NCBI RefSeq assembly: GCF_002352765.1 | Contig: NZ_KZ293963.1 | Coordinates: 3,498,559-3,562,558 of the forward strand | Reading direction: 5' to 3' | Length of the DNA: 64,000 bases | Origin: Alteribacter populi | GTDB lineage: Bacteria > Bacillota > Bacilli > Bacillales > Salisediminibacteriaceae | Part shown: piece after piece, positions 33,224-41,278 of the stretch | Layout of the letters: each line of letters opens with the position of its first letter | Position numbering within the stretch: the first letter of the stretch is position 1 | Translations under genes and position numbers: made by a program | Notes under the pieces: model-generated | Seen by the model: only the letters and a program-made list of their open reading frames with translations | Database searches by the model: none | What the model was told of the DNA's origin: nothing

Positions 33224-35489
33224 AGAAAAATCTCATACATTTGTTCATTTTCTTGTGTACGCTCTCGGCTTCTTGCTTGTTTGGGAGTGGCTAAAGCCGA
33301 TTCCCTTAGTGACGTATACCGGTGAAATTGAAATGTTTGCCTACTTTGCTATGTTGGCTTTTCTGTTAATCTTTTTTAAGGTTCCATTTTACGCTACGAT
33401 CCCACTGCTCTTTATTGGGAGCTTGTATGGACTTCATACGATTTTTCACGAAGGCAGCTTTTTTAGCAGAGAAGGAGGCGGAGAATCAGTTCGCTTCTTT
33501 TTTGCAGACCTTGCACAAAACTTCCGGTTCATTCTATCTTGGGATCTCTATGCTTTAACCGATCCGTTCCGTTCGTTTTTGTTCTTTTTATTACTAGGGT
33601 TGGTCGCTTATTTAATGTATTTTTGGATTTTCCATATTAAGAAAATCTTCTTTTTTATTTTTGCAACGATTGTTTATATCACCCTTCTTGATACGTTTAC
33701 TGTAGTTGATGCAAGTATGGCGATCGTTCGCATCGTCGTCATTAGCTTCTTTTTAGTAAGTATGCTTCACATGCTCAGTGTTCAGGCAAAAGAGAAAGAA
33801 ATTGGCAGACGTTCTGCTTCCTTTATGTCAACAGCCTGGCTTTATACATTGGTCGTTATGATTTTGGCCGCGACGACAATCGGTTACGCAGCTCCGAAAT
33901 TAGAGCCGCAGTGGGATGACCCTGTCCCGGCAATGGAACGGTGGGTTACAGGTGAAACGGGTATTGGCGGCGAAGGAGTCAGACGTGTAGGTTACGGGGA
34001 CAACGATGAACGTTTGGGTGGCGGATTCATTCAGGATGATACTCCGGTCTTTTATGCGGAAACAGAACAGCCGGGGTACTGGCGAGGCGAATCAAAACAT
34101 GAATATACGGGCCATGGCTGGGTTTCAAGTCCGCAGTACGAAGAGTCATCCTCCGTTTTCCAAGAGGAAGTAGATTATTACATGTACGACTCTTCTGTTA
34201 AAACTGAGAACTATTCAACATTGCTAACGATGGAAGAAGGGGTAGGCTATTCGAATCTTTTTTACCCTGGACAGCTTACGTCTTTAAACGTCGATACGAT
34301 GGGCTTCTCTGTAGACGGCCAAACGGACGGAGCTCCTGTGCCGCAGTTTGAAACCGATGTCGTTGGCGGTGAAGTCGTTGCTCGGGGGCAGGGAGGAAAT
34401 GAGGATGTTCAACTTTTAGAATATGAACTTCAATATGACTATCCTGCTTTTAATATTGATACACTAGAATCTTCAGATCAGGAAGACCCAGACGACATTC
34501 GCGATCTGTATTTACAGCTTCCTGACGATTTGCCTGAGCGAGTAGTTGAGCTGGCAGAAGAAATTACAGACGAACATGACAATCGTTATGATAAAGTGGT
34601 TGCAGTTGAGCAGTATTTTTCAGAAAATGACTTCACATACGATACCGCTGACATTCCTGTTCCAGAAGAAGGTGAAGACTACGTCGATCAATTTTTGTTC
34701 GATTCTCGTCGTGGCTATTGTGATAATTTTTCAACTTCCATGGCCGTTTTACTAAGGTCCGTTGATATTCCGACGCGCTGGGTGAAAGGCTTTACGGAAG
34801 GGGAGTCCGTTGAAAATCTCGACGATGGCCTGGAACGTTACGAAGTTACGAATGGAAATGCTCATTCTTGGGTAGAAGTTTACTTTGAAGGGGTAGGTTG
34901 GGTACCATTTGAACCGACACAAGGATTTAATAACAACGTCGAGTTCACTGAAGAAAGTGAAGAGCTAGATATTACCACAGAAGATGACGAAGAAGATGAG
35001 GATAGAGAGTCTGCTGAAGTGCCGGGCCAAGATGACATGACACCGCCGATGGAAGATGACCTTGATGAAGGCAGTGCCGGACCTGGTAGCGGAGGGACGT
35101 TTAACCTCGGCTCCATCAATTGGCTTACACCAAAAACGTTTTTCATTTCACTTATCGTCCTTGTCATAGTATTGATTATGTATCAGAAAAAACATCGGAT
35201 GCTCAACCGGTATTTCTTATGGTATTACAAACTACTAGGGAGAGATGAACGTTTTGTAGAAGCCTATCAGCGTGCGCTTTGGATACTCGATAACGAAGGT
35301 ATTCCACGAGGTGATGGAGAAACACTCAGGGAGTACGCTAAGCGCGTCGATCATATTACAGGCACAATGGCCATGGGGCGCTTAACAGATCGTTATGAAA
35401 GAGTATGTTATGGTGGGAAAAATACCAAAAGCAACTGGTCAGAAGAAAAGCATTCTTGGGAAGAGCTGGTTAATGCATTGAAGTCTTGA
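33207..35489 (+). CDS. yebA: Membrane transglutaminase-like protein (DUF3488/DUF4129)
   Basis: A 760-residue protein: about six N-terminal membrane helices, a large acidic extracellular region containing a transglutaminase-like core with C505 (RRGYCDNFS) and H553 (NAHSWVEVY) and PFEPT after it, an Asp/Glu-rich linker, one further helix and a cytoplasmic tail resembling DUF4129. In the Asp position of the triad there is Glu, as far as can be read. Start at 33207 after AAGGTGAG, within the end of yeaD. The acidic linker fits an alkaliphile or halophile. Its biochemical role is unknown. Confidence 0.9.
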   Translation: MKRFDKEKSHTFVHFLVYALGFLLVWEWLKPIPLVTYTGEIEMFAYFAMLAFLLIFFKVPFYATIPLLFIGSLYGLHTIFHEGSFFSREGGGESVRFFFADLAQNFRFILSWDLYALTDPFRSFLFFLLLGLVAYLMYFWIFHIKKIFFFIFATIVYITLLDTFTVVDASMAIVRIVVISFFLVSMLHMLSVQAKEKEIGRRSASFMSTAWLYTLVVMILAATTIGYAAPKLEPQWDDPVPAMERWVTGETGIGGEGVRRVGYGDNDERLGGGFIQDDTPVFYAETEQPGYWRGESKHEYTGHGWVSSPQYEESSSVFQEEVDYYMYDSSVKTENYSTLLTMEEGVGYSNLFYPGQLTSLNVDTMGFSVDGQTDGAPVPQFETDVVGGEVVARGQGGNEDVQLLEYELQYDYPAFNIDTLESSDQEDPDDIRDLYLQLPDDLPERVVELAEEITDEHDNRYDKVVAVEQYFSENDFTYDTADIPVPEEGEDYVDQFLFDSRRGYCDNFSTSMAVLLRSVDIPTRWVKGFTEGESVENLDDGLERYEVTNGNAHSWVEVYFEGVGWVPFEPTQGFNNNVEFTEESEELDITTEDDEEDEDRESAEVPGQDDMTPPMEDDLDEGSAGPGSGGTFNLGSINWLTPKTFFISLIVLVIVLIMYQKKHRMLNRYFLWYYKLLGRDERFVEAYQRALWILDNEGIPRGDGETLREYAKRVDHITGTMAMGRLTDRYERVCYGGKNTKSNWSEEKHSWEELVNALKS

Positions 35490-35514
35490 CCGGGGAGCTT
35501 TAGATTGGTAAAAT
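35486..35514 (+). promoter_or_regulatory. Sigma-A promoter upstream of the guaA riboswitch
   Basis: TTGACC (35486-35491) and TAAAAT (35509-35514) are 17 bp apart; the -35 overlaps the yebA stop codon. It would drive the riboswitch leader of guaA starting near 35521. Confidence 0.6.
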
Positions 35515-35570
35515 GAATCCGTTCGAAAACCAACGTGTTAAGAAACAATGAGGTAAAAAAACAACTGGAT

Positions 35571-35641
35571 CCTTCGTATATCCTTAGGAATAAGGCCTAA
35601 GAGTCTCTACCGGGTTGCCATTAACTACCTGACTATGAAGG
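35571..35641 (+). promoter_or_regulatory. Purine riboswitch (guanine type) upstream of guaA
   Basis: The three-helix purine aptamer can be drawn: P1 CTTCGTA/TATGAAG, P2 CTTAGG/CCTAAG, and P3 with one mismatch. The core CTCTACC and the J3/1 GACTATG place C at position 74, so guanine or hypoxanthine is the expected ligand. The L3 loop reads CCATTAA where CCGTAAA is usual. Confidence 0.88.
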
Positions 35642-35720
35642 CAGATTCTATGTTTGCAATAGAGAGGTTCAAAAATTCTTTTGTACGCTCATTAAAACTA
35701 GAATTCTGCCTTTCTGTCTT
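35638..35720 (+). terminator. Riboswitch-controlled terminator
   Basis: AAGGCAGATTCTA (35638-35650) pairs with TAGAATTCTGCCTT (35699-35712), with one bulge, followed by a T-rich tract. The 5' arm shares bases with the P1 3' strand of the aptamer (GAAGG), the expected geometry for ligand-dependent termination. Confidence 0.75.
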
Positions 35721-35783
35721 TTATTGACGGCAAGGGGGATTTCTAGTTTTTTTTAAGAGTTGAATGAATTTCATAATTCTGAG

Positions 35784-35945
35784 CCCAGGCTACGTTGGAC
35801 GGAAACTCCTGCGGAAAAACGGACCATCTGAGACCCGGCAGGGCGCTTTTCTCGAGGAGGCTGAAGCGTTGCCTGCGGAAAGTGAAGCCATGGAAGCGGC
35901 ACCCTTTGTATTTGAGTTCTAGAGTTATTCAGTAATCCCCAATTA
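35784..35945 (+). repeat. Interspersed intergenic element, about 160 bp
   Basis: A GC-richer block running from GAGCCCAGGC-adjacent sequence through ACTCCTGCGG, CGAGGAGGCT and CTGCGGAAAG to TTATTCAGTAATCCCC. Its right end recurs at 21436-21494. It resembles the widespread Bacillaceae intergenic repeats with ACTCCTGCGGG and GAGACCCCGCAGG blocks; this recall is from memory. It sits between the riboswitch terminator and guaA. Confidence 0.78.
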
Positions 35946-36150
35946 ACCTGTCCTATTAAATGTAACCAGCACTTTTTATCGGACAGAACATAGGCATGTC
36001 ATCGGGTAAGGGCGCCTTGCGCTTTTCTTTTACTAGGAAATAAACAGGCTTCAAGAGTTTTTGAGCCTGATCTGCATGAAATGAAAGCATAGCCGATCAT
36101 AATAAGGAACAGATAGCGGATCGGGTTGACAATAATGTAAAGGTGGATGG
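35946..36150 (+). other. Remaining guaA leader
   Basis: Two hundred bases with a hairpin CAGGCTTCAA/TTGAGCCTG near 36044-36073 that lacks a T-run, then AAAGGTGG before the ATG. A TTGACA-like element near 36127 has no clear -10. No gene is seen. Confidence 0.5.
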
Positions 36151-37692
36151 ATGATGCAGGAGATTAACGAAAAGATTATTGTCCTTGATTTCGGAGGACA
36201 GTATAACCAGCTGATTACACGTCGTATTCGTGATCTTGGAGTGTTTAGTGAGTTGCACTCCCACAAAGTAACGGCAGAAGAAATTAAAGAAATGAATCCA
36301 ACAGGCATTATTTTTTCAGGTGGGCCGGGAAGTGCTTACGTTGAAGGAGCACCTTCTTGTGATGAAAAGATTTTTGATTTAGGCATTCCGGTTTTAGGGA
36401 TTTGCTATGGTATGCAGCTGATGACACATCACTTTGAGGGAAAAGTGGAAGCGGCAAATCACCGAGAATACGGAAAAGCGATCATTGATGTTGAAAACGA
36501 AAATAAACTATTTGAAGGACTTCCAAAAGAGCAGTCTGTTTGGATGAGTCACGGTGATAAAGTGGTGGCACCTCCTGCTGGTTTTGTTGTCGATGCTACG
36601 AATGTCTCTTGTCCGGTTGCGGCAATGAGTGATGTACGCCGTAAACTATACGGGGTTCAATTCCACCCGGAAGTACGAAACAGTGAGTACGGAAATGAAC
36701 TTTTGAAGAACTTTGTCTATAGTATTTGTGAATGTGAAGGCAACTGGTCGATGGAAAATTATATCGATATGGAAGTTGACAAAATACGTGAAGCTGTTGG
36801 CGATCGTCAAGTGTTGTGCGCTCTAAGCGGAGGTGTAGACTCTTCTGTTGTAGCCGCTCTTGTTCATAAAGCGATTGGTGATCAGCTTACGTGTATGTTT
36901 ATTGATCACGGCTTGCTTCGAAAAGGGGAGGCTGACAGTGTGATGAAGACCTTCACTGAAGGGTTTGACATGAAGGTCGTAAAAATTGATGCCCAAGAGC
37001 GTTTCCTTTCAAAGCTAGCGGGGGTATCCGATCCTGAGCAAAAACGTAAAATTATCGGTAATGAGTTTATTTACGTGTTTGAAGAAGAAGCAGGTAAACT
37101 TAAGGACATGGACTTTTTGGCTCAAGGAACGCTGTATACTGATATTATCGAAAGCGGCACGGATACGGCACAAACGATTAAGTCTCACCATAACGTAGGT
37201 GGACTGCCGGAAGATATGAAATTTGATCTAATTGAACCGTTGAACACACTGTTTAAAGATGAGGTGCGTGAGGTCGGTTCTGAGCTGGGTCTTCCGGACG
37301 AAGTCGTGTGGCGCCAGCCGTTCCCAGGACCAGGGCTTGGTATCCGAGTACTTGGAGAGATCACAGATGAGAAACTAGAAATTGTCCGTGAATCTGATGC
37401 TATTTTACGCGAAGAAGTGAAAAATGCTGGTCTTGAACGTGAAATCTGGCAGTACTTCACAGCGCTTCCGGATATGCGAAGTGTCGGTGTAATGGGTGAT
37501 GAAAGAACGTATGACTATACAGTAGGTGTGCGTGCTGTAACTTCGATCGATGGCATGACTTCTGACTGGGCGCGCATTCCTTACGATGTGCTAGAGAAAA
37601 TTTCTACACGTATTGTAAATGAAGTTGCTCACGTAAACCGGGTTGTGTATGACATAACATCTAAGCCACCTTCAACGATTGAGTGGGAATAA
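36151..37692 (+). CDS. guaA: GMP synthase (glutamine-hydrolysing)
   Basis: A 513-residue two-domain enzyme. The N-terminal class I glutamine amidotransferase domain has the nucleophile C85 in GICYGMQL and GVQFHPEV; the ATP-pyrophosphatase domain has the P-loop LSGGVDSSV (about 224-232); the C-terminal dimerisation domain ends with the invariant KPPSTIEWE. It converts XMP to GMP. AAAGGTGGATGG precedes a double ATG. It lies in the same position as in B. subtilis, between yebA and pbuG, here behind a guanine riboswitch, which gives end-product control. Confidence 0.97.
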   Translation: MMQEINEKIIVLDFGGQYNQLITRRIRDLGVFSELHSHKVTAEEIKEMNPTGIIFSGGPGSAYVEGAPSCDEKIFDLGIPVLGICYGMQLMTHHFEGKVEAANHREYGKAIIDVENENKLFEGLPKEQSVWMSHGDKVVAPPAGFVVDATNVSCPVAAMSDVRRKLYGVQFHPEVRNSEYGNELLKNFVYSICECEGNWSMENYIDMEVDKIREAVGDRQVLCALSGGVDSSVVAALVHKAIGDQLTCMFIDHGLLRKGEADSVMKTFTEGFDMKVVKIDAQERFLSKLAGVSDPEQKRKIIGNEFIYVFEEEAGKLKDMDFLAQGTLYTDIIESGTDTAQTIKSHHNVGGLPEDMKFDLIEPLNTLFKDEVREVGSELGLPDEVVWRQPFPGPGLGIRVLGEITDEKLEIVRESDAILREEVKNAGLEREIWQYFTALPDMRSVGVMGDERTYDYTVGVRAVTSIDGMTSDWARIPYDVLEKISTRIVNEVAHVNRVVYDITSKPPSTIEWE

Positions 37693-37714
37693 ACCTTGTT
37701 TTTGGGTGCGAAAC

Positions 37715-37788
37715 CGAACATTAGTTAAAAATTGGATTGTGAATATTCGTGTTTAACATTGACACCTCTTTCTAACCTCTGGTACTAT
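37715..37788 (+). promoter_or_regulatory. PurR box pair and sigma-A promoter of pbuG
   Basis: CGAAC (37715-37719) and the inverted half ATTCG (37745-37749, one mismatch) have the same spacing as the pair before purE. TTGACA (37759-37764) and TACTAT (37783-37788) are 18 bp apart, so PurR would bind just upstream of the promoter. Confidence 0.68.
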
Positions 37789-37805
37789 AAGTGAGGAACA
37801 CAAGG

Positions 37806-37878
37806 TAGTTCGTATAATAACGGGAATAAGGCCCGTAAGTCTCTACCAGGTTGCCGTAAATGACCTGACTACGAACGA
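37806..37878 (+). promoter_or_regulatory. Purine riboswitch (guanine type) of pbuG
   Basis: P1 GTTCGTA/TACGAAC, P2 ACGGG/CCCGT, P3 AGGTTG/TGACCT with the canonical L3 CCGTAAA, core CTCTACC, and J3/1 GACTACG with C at position 74. Guanine or hypoxanthine should repress the permease gene. Confidence 0.94.
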
Positions 37879-37967
37879 TCGAGTTGGAAAGAGGAGGGCT
37901 CTTAACTAGAGAGCTTGAGCTTGTATTCATTTTTCAACCTTTCGTCGTATTTTATAGAAGACTTTCG

Positions 37968-37998
37968 CTCCGGGCCTACTTGTAGGCTCGGAGTTTTT
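37968..37998 (+). terminator. Riboswitch terminator in the pbuG leader
   Basis: CTCCGGGCCTA pairs with TAGGCTCGGAG, one wobble, followed by TTTTT. It is about 90 bases after the aptamer, the normal position for the expression platform. Confidence 0.88.
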
Positions 37999-38020
37999 GC
38001 GTAGAAGAGCAAAAAGTTCA

Positions 38021-38060
38021 GGGGACTGTCCCCCGAACAATTTGTCGGGGGACAGTCCCC
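38021..38060. repeat. Perfect 16-bp hairpin in the pbuG leader
   Basis: GGGGACTGTCCCCCGA (38021-38036) and its exact complement (38045-38060) enclose an eight-base loop. There is no T-run. Its core GGGGACTGTCC belongs to the hairpin family also seen at 29342 and 39423. It lies between the terminator and the pbuG ribosome-binding site, so it could block ribosomes or stabilise the message. Confidence 0.85.
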
Positions 38061-38097
38061 GTACAATTTTGTGAAGAAATGAAGGGGAGATTGGGGA

Positions 38098-39411
38098 ATG
38101 AAAGGTTACTTTCAGTTTGATGAATTAGAGACGAATTATCGTCGTGAATTTTTAGGTGGTTTGACGACATTTTTGGCGATGGCATACATTTTGTTTGTGA
38201 ATCCTAATGTTCTTGAGCCGACGGGGATGGATACGGGTGCGGTGTTTGTAGCTACAGCACTTGCTGCAGCGATTGGAACCGCGATTATGGGGCTTGTTGC
38301 TCGTTATCCGATTGCCCTAGCACCAGGAATGGGACTTAACGCATTTTTCACGTTTTCGGTTGTCCTGGGTCTTGGGATTCCGTGGGAAACAGCTCTACTT
38401 GGTGTTTTTATTTCCGGTATTGTCTTTATAATCATTTCTGTCATCGGTATTCGTGAGTTAATTATTAATGCGATTCCAGCTGAACTTAAATACGCAGCAG
38501 CAGCAGGTATTGGATTATTTATTGCTTTTATTGGGCTGCAAAATGCTGGAATCGTCGTGTTTTCTGAAGATACAATGGTACAAGTAGGAGATCTTACGAA
38601 TCCAACGACGTTACTTGCTGTATTTGGTGTAGTCATTACCGTCATTCTGATGACGATTGGCTTAAAAGGCGGTATCTTTTATGGAATGATCGCTACGGCT
38701 GTAGCAGGAGTTCTATTTGGACTTATTGAAATGCCAAGTTCCATTGTCGGATCAGTGCCAAGTCTGGCGCCAACGTTCGGAGCGGCTTTTGCCCCGTTCG
38801 GTGAAATGGCTTTATCTGAAATTTTCACATTTCAACTATTAATTGTTATCTTAACGTTCTTATTTGTAGATTTCTTTGATACAGCGGGAACTTTATATGC
38901 TGTTGCAAACCAAGCTGGCTATGTGAAAAATAACAAGCTTCCAAGAGCGGGCCGCGCGTTATTGGCGGACTCTTCCGCATCGTCTATTGGTGCGATTCTT
39001 GGTACATCGACTACGACGGCTTATATCGAATCGTCTTCAGGAATTGCTGCAGGTGCCCGAACAGGGTTTGCCTCCCTTGTCACAGCGTTCTTTTTCTTGA
39101 TAGCTTTGTTTTTCTCACCACTCCTTGTGGTCGTAACAGGAGAAGTAACAGCTCCTGCATTGATTATTGTCGGTATTCTGATGGCTGGTGCTCTTTCCAA
39201 TATTGACTGGAAACAGTTTGAAGTAGCTGTACCTGCATTTTTAACGGTGATCGCGATGCCATTAACGTATAGTATTGCCACAGGAATTGCTCTCGGGTTT
39301 ATCATGTACCCAATTACGATGATCGCGAAAGGTCGTTGGAAAGAAGTTCATCCAATCATGTACGTGATGTTCTTTGTGTTCATTCTTTATTTTGTTTATC
39401 TAGGTGAATAA
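38098..39411 (+). CDS. pbuG: Hypoxanthine/guanine permease
   Basis: A 437-residue NCS2/AzgA-type purine permease with about thirteen hydrophobic segments. The opening FQFDELETNYRREFLGGLTTF, the APGMGLNAFF motif (about 78-87) and FVDFFDTAGTLYAVA (about 256-270) are characteristic. It imports hypoxanthine and guanine. Control by both PurR and a guanine riboswitch fits this role. AAGGGGAG precedes the ATG. Confidence 0.94.
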   Translation: MKGYFQFDELETNYRREFLGGLTTFLAMAYILFVNPNVLEPTGMDTGAVFVATALAAAIGTAIMGLVARYPIALAPGMGLNAFFTFSVVLGLGIPWETALLGVFISGIVFIIISVIGIRELIINAIPAELKYAAAAGIGLFIAFIGLQNAGIVVFSEDTMVQVGDLTNPTTLLAVFGVVITVILMTIGLKGGIFYGMIATAVAGVLFGLIEMPSSIVGSVPSLAPTFGAAFAPFGEMALSEIFTFQLLIVILTFLFVDFFDTAGTLYAVANQAGYVKNNKLPRAGRALLADSSASSIGAILGTSTTTAYIESSSGIAAGARTGFASLVTAFFFLIALFFSPLLVVVTGEVTAPALIIVGILMAGALSNIDWKQFEVAVPAFLTVIAMPLTYSIATGIALGFIMYPITMIAKGRWKEVHPIMYVMFFVFILYFVYLGE

Positions 39412-39422
39412 AGTATAATCCG

Positions 39423-39465
39423 GGGGTCTGTCCCTGAGCACTCGCTCAAGGACAGACCCCTTTTT
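39423..39465 (+). terminator. Terminator of pbuG
   Basis: GGGGTCTGTCC (39423-39433) pairs perfectly with GGACAGACCCC (39450-39460), with inner TGAGC/GCTCA, then TTTTT. Strong terminator of the GGGGNCTGTCC family. Confidence 0.93.
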
Positions 39466-39542
39466 GGTATTAGATGTTAGAAAAAGAGCTTTTTAGGGTA
39501 AACTACTTGAAAATGTCGTTTGCCTTTGGGGAGGGCTTACAT

Positions 39543-40640
39543 ATGCCAAGAGTCTTATCGATAAGTACGGAAGTGCCACCTCATACAGTAGAACAAAATG
39601 AAACGGAAGCCATTGTCAAAGAAATGTTTCGCGAGTCATTTACTGATATTGATCGTCTAATGAAGATTTTTGGGAATGGTCAGATTCAAAGGCGGAATTT
39701 CGTCGTTCCGAAAGAATGGTTTGCTGAAGATCATTCGTTTGAAGAAAAGAATGACTTATACATAAAAGAAGCGGTACACCTAGGAACTGAGGCAGTCCGC
39801 ACATGCCTTGCTCCAAACGAATTTCTTAATGAGGCCATCGACTATAATGACATTGATGCGATCATTTACGTATCGAGCTCGGGCTTAGCTACACCAACGA
39901 TCGATGCACGAATTATCAACCAACTGCCGTTTTCTCCGCACATTAAACGCATCCCGCTCTGGGGACTAGGGTGTGCAGGCGGGGCAGCTGGTGTGAGCCG
40001 GGCCTATGAGTATTGCCGAGCCTATCCAGATGCCAAGGTTCTCGTCTTGTGTGTTGAGCTATGTAGTATAACCTTTCAGAGAAATGACATCAGAAAAAGC
40101 AACCTCGTTGGCACGTCGTTATTTGCAGATGGAGTCGCTTGTGCCCTTGTAGTAGGAGACAACGTTGAGACCGAGAATAATCAAGCATTACCGGCGATTC
40201 CGCATATTCTTGGCACACAGTCTACTCTCATGAAGGACAGTGAAGATGTGATGGGGTGGGATGTGAAAAATGAAGGCCTCCACGTCATTTTTTCCCGCGA
40301 TATCCCGTCTATTATAAAGGAGTGGCTAAGGCCAAACGTTGACATGTTTCTCGAACAACAAGGCTTAACAAAAGAAGACATTGCTCACTTTGTTGCCCAT
40401 CCTGGTGGAAAGAAAGTACTGGAAGCATACGAAACAGCAATGAATTACTCTAAACAAATGACAGAAATACCGAGAACAGTCCTTGAAAACCACGGAAACA
40501 TGAGCGCGCCTACCGTACTCTATGTATTAAAAGAAACGATGCTTCAGCGGCCAGAGAGTGGGAGCCAGGGGATCATGACCGCATTAGGACCTGGTTTTTG
40601 TTCTGAAATTCTTCACTTGAAATGGGAGGCGGTCAGATGA
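39543..40640 (+). CDS. bpsA: Type III polyketide synthase
   Basis: A 365-residue chalcone/stilbene synthase-fold enzyme with the complete triad: C144 (LGCAGGAAG), H286 (AHPGGKKV) and N319 (HGNMSAPT). Bacillus BpsA extends long-chain acyl-CoA with malonyl-CoA to alkylpyrones and alkylresorcinols. The start at 39543 has GGGGAGGG eight bases upstream; the longer frame from 39474 begins in the terminator region. The following methyltransferase overlaps its stop codon. This pair is placed downstream of pbuG. Confidence 0.92.
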   Translation: MPRVLSISTEVPPHTVEQNETEAIVKEMFRESFTDIDRLMKIFGNGQIQRRNFVVPKEWFAEDHSFEEKNDLYIKEAVHLGTEAVRTCLAPNEFLNEAIDYNDIDAIIYVSSSGLATPTIDARIINQLPFSPHIKRIPLWGLGCAGGAAGVSRAYEYCRAYPDAKVLVLCVELCSITFQRNDIRKSNLVGTSLFADGVACALVVGDNVETENNQALPAIPHILGTQSTLMKDSEDVMGWDVKNEGLHVIFSRDIPSIIKEWLRPNVDMFLEQQGLTKEDIAHFVAHPGGKKVLEAYETAMNYSKQMTEIPRTVLENHGNMSAPTVLYVLKETMLQRPESGSQGIMTALGPGFCSEILHLKWEAVR

Positions 40641-41167
40641 TGATGCTTTTTGGGACGTTAATCGGGATCATAGTGGCACAGCGAGGAATAGAACTTGTTG
40701 TAGCCAAAAATAATGAACGATGGATGCGCGAAAAAGGAGCCCGTGAATTTGGCGAATCTCACTACAAGTGGATTGTGGTTATGCATGCGAGCTTCTTTCT
40801 CATTCTCATTGCTGAAGTGTTTATGCTAGAAAAGTCAGCGATCACTTGGTGGGCACTCCCGTTTACGATCTTCCTTTTAGCTCAGGCTGGACGGATATGG
40901 GCACTCACATCACTTGGGCGCTATTGGAATACAAAAATCATAGTATTACCTGGTGCGAAGTTAGTTAAAAAAGGTCCGTATCGCTGGCTCAGTCATCCAA
41001 ACTATGCGATTGTTACGATAGAATTTCTCGTGATCCCGCTCATTTTCGAAGCATATCTCACGTGTATACTCTTTACGCTATTGAATGGGCTCATTCTATT
41101 AAAAGTGCGGATTCCAGAAGAAGAAAAAGCACTCGGATGGGCGACGGAACAAGTCGGGAATAAATGA
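40637..41167 (+). CDS. bpsB: Isoprenylcysteine methyltransferase-type membrane protein
   Basis: A 176-residue integral membrane protein with several hydrophobic helices and the ICMT-family C-terminal motif KKGPYRWLSHPNYAIVTIE. In B. subtilis, BpsB/YpbQ methylates the alkylpyrone products of BpsA. The ATG overlaps the bpsA stop (ATGA) and GGGAGG stands before it. Function is inferred from the neighbour and family. Confidence 0.88.
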   Translation: MMMLFGTLIGIIVAQRGIELVVAKNNERWMREKGAREFGESHYKWIVVMHASFFLILIAEVFMLEKSAITWWALPFTIFLLAQAGRIWALTSLGRYWNTKIIVLPGAKLVKKGPYRWLSHPNYAIVTIEFLVIPLIFEAYLTCILFTLLNGLILLKVRIPEEEKALGWATEQVGNK

Positions 41168-41219
41168 TAACAAGTCAGGAGAAACGCCACAAATGCGAAC
41201 AGTATTCTTCTACCTACAC

Positions 41220-41258
41220 AAAAAGGAGTAATCCGTCAGAAGACGATTACTCCTTTTT
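41220..41258. terminator. Bidirectional terminator
   Basis: AAAAAGGAGTAAT and ATTACTCCTTTTT pair, with an inner CGTC/GACG and a bulged C, around loop AGAA. A-run and T-run allow use from both bpsB (plus) and the M42 peptidase gene (minus). Confidence 0.92.
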
Positions 41259-41278
41259 GTATGGGTGACAGAAACTAT

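Noticed and set aside
35571..35641. Adenine riboswitch
   Set aside because: The discriminating J3/1 position is C (GACTATG), which specifies guanine or hypoxanthine; adenine aptamers have T there.
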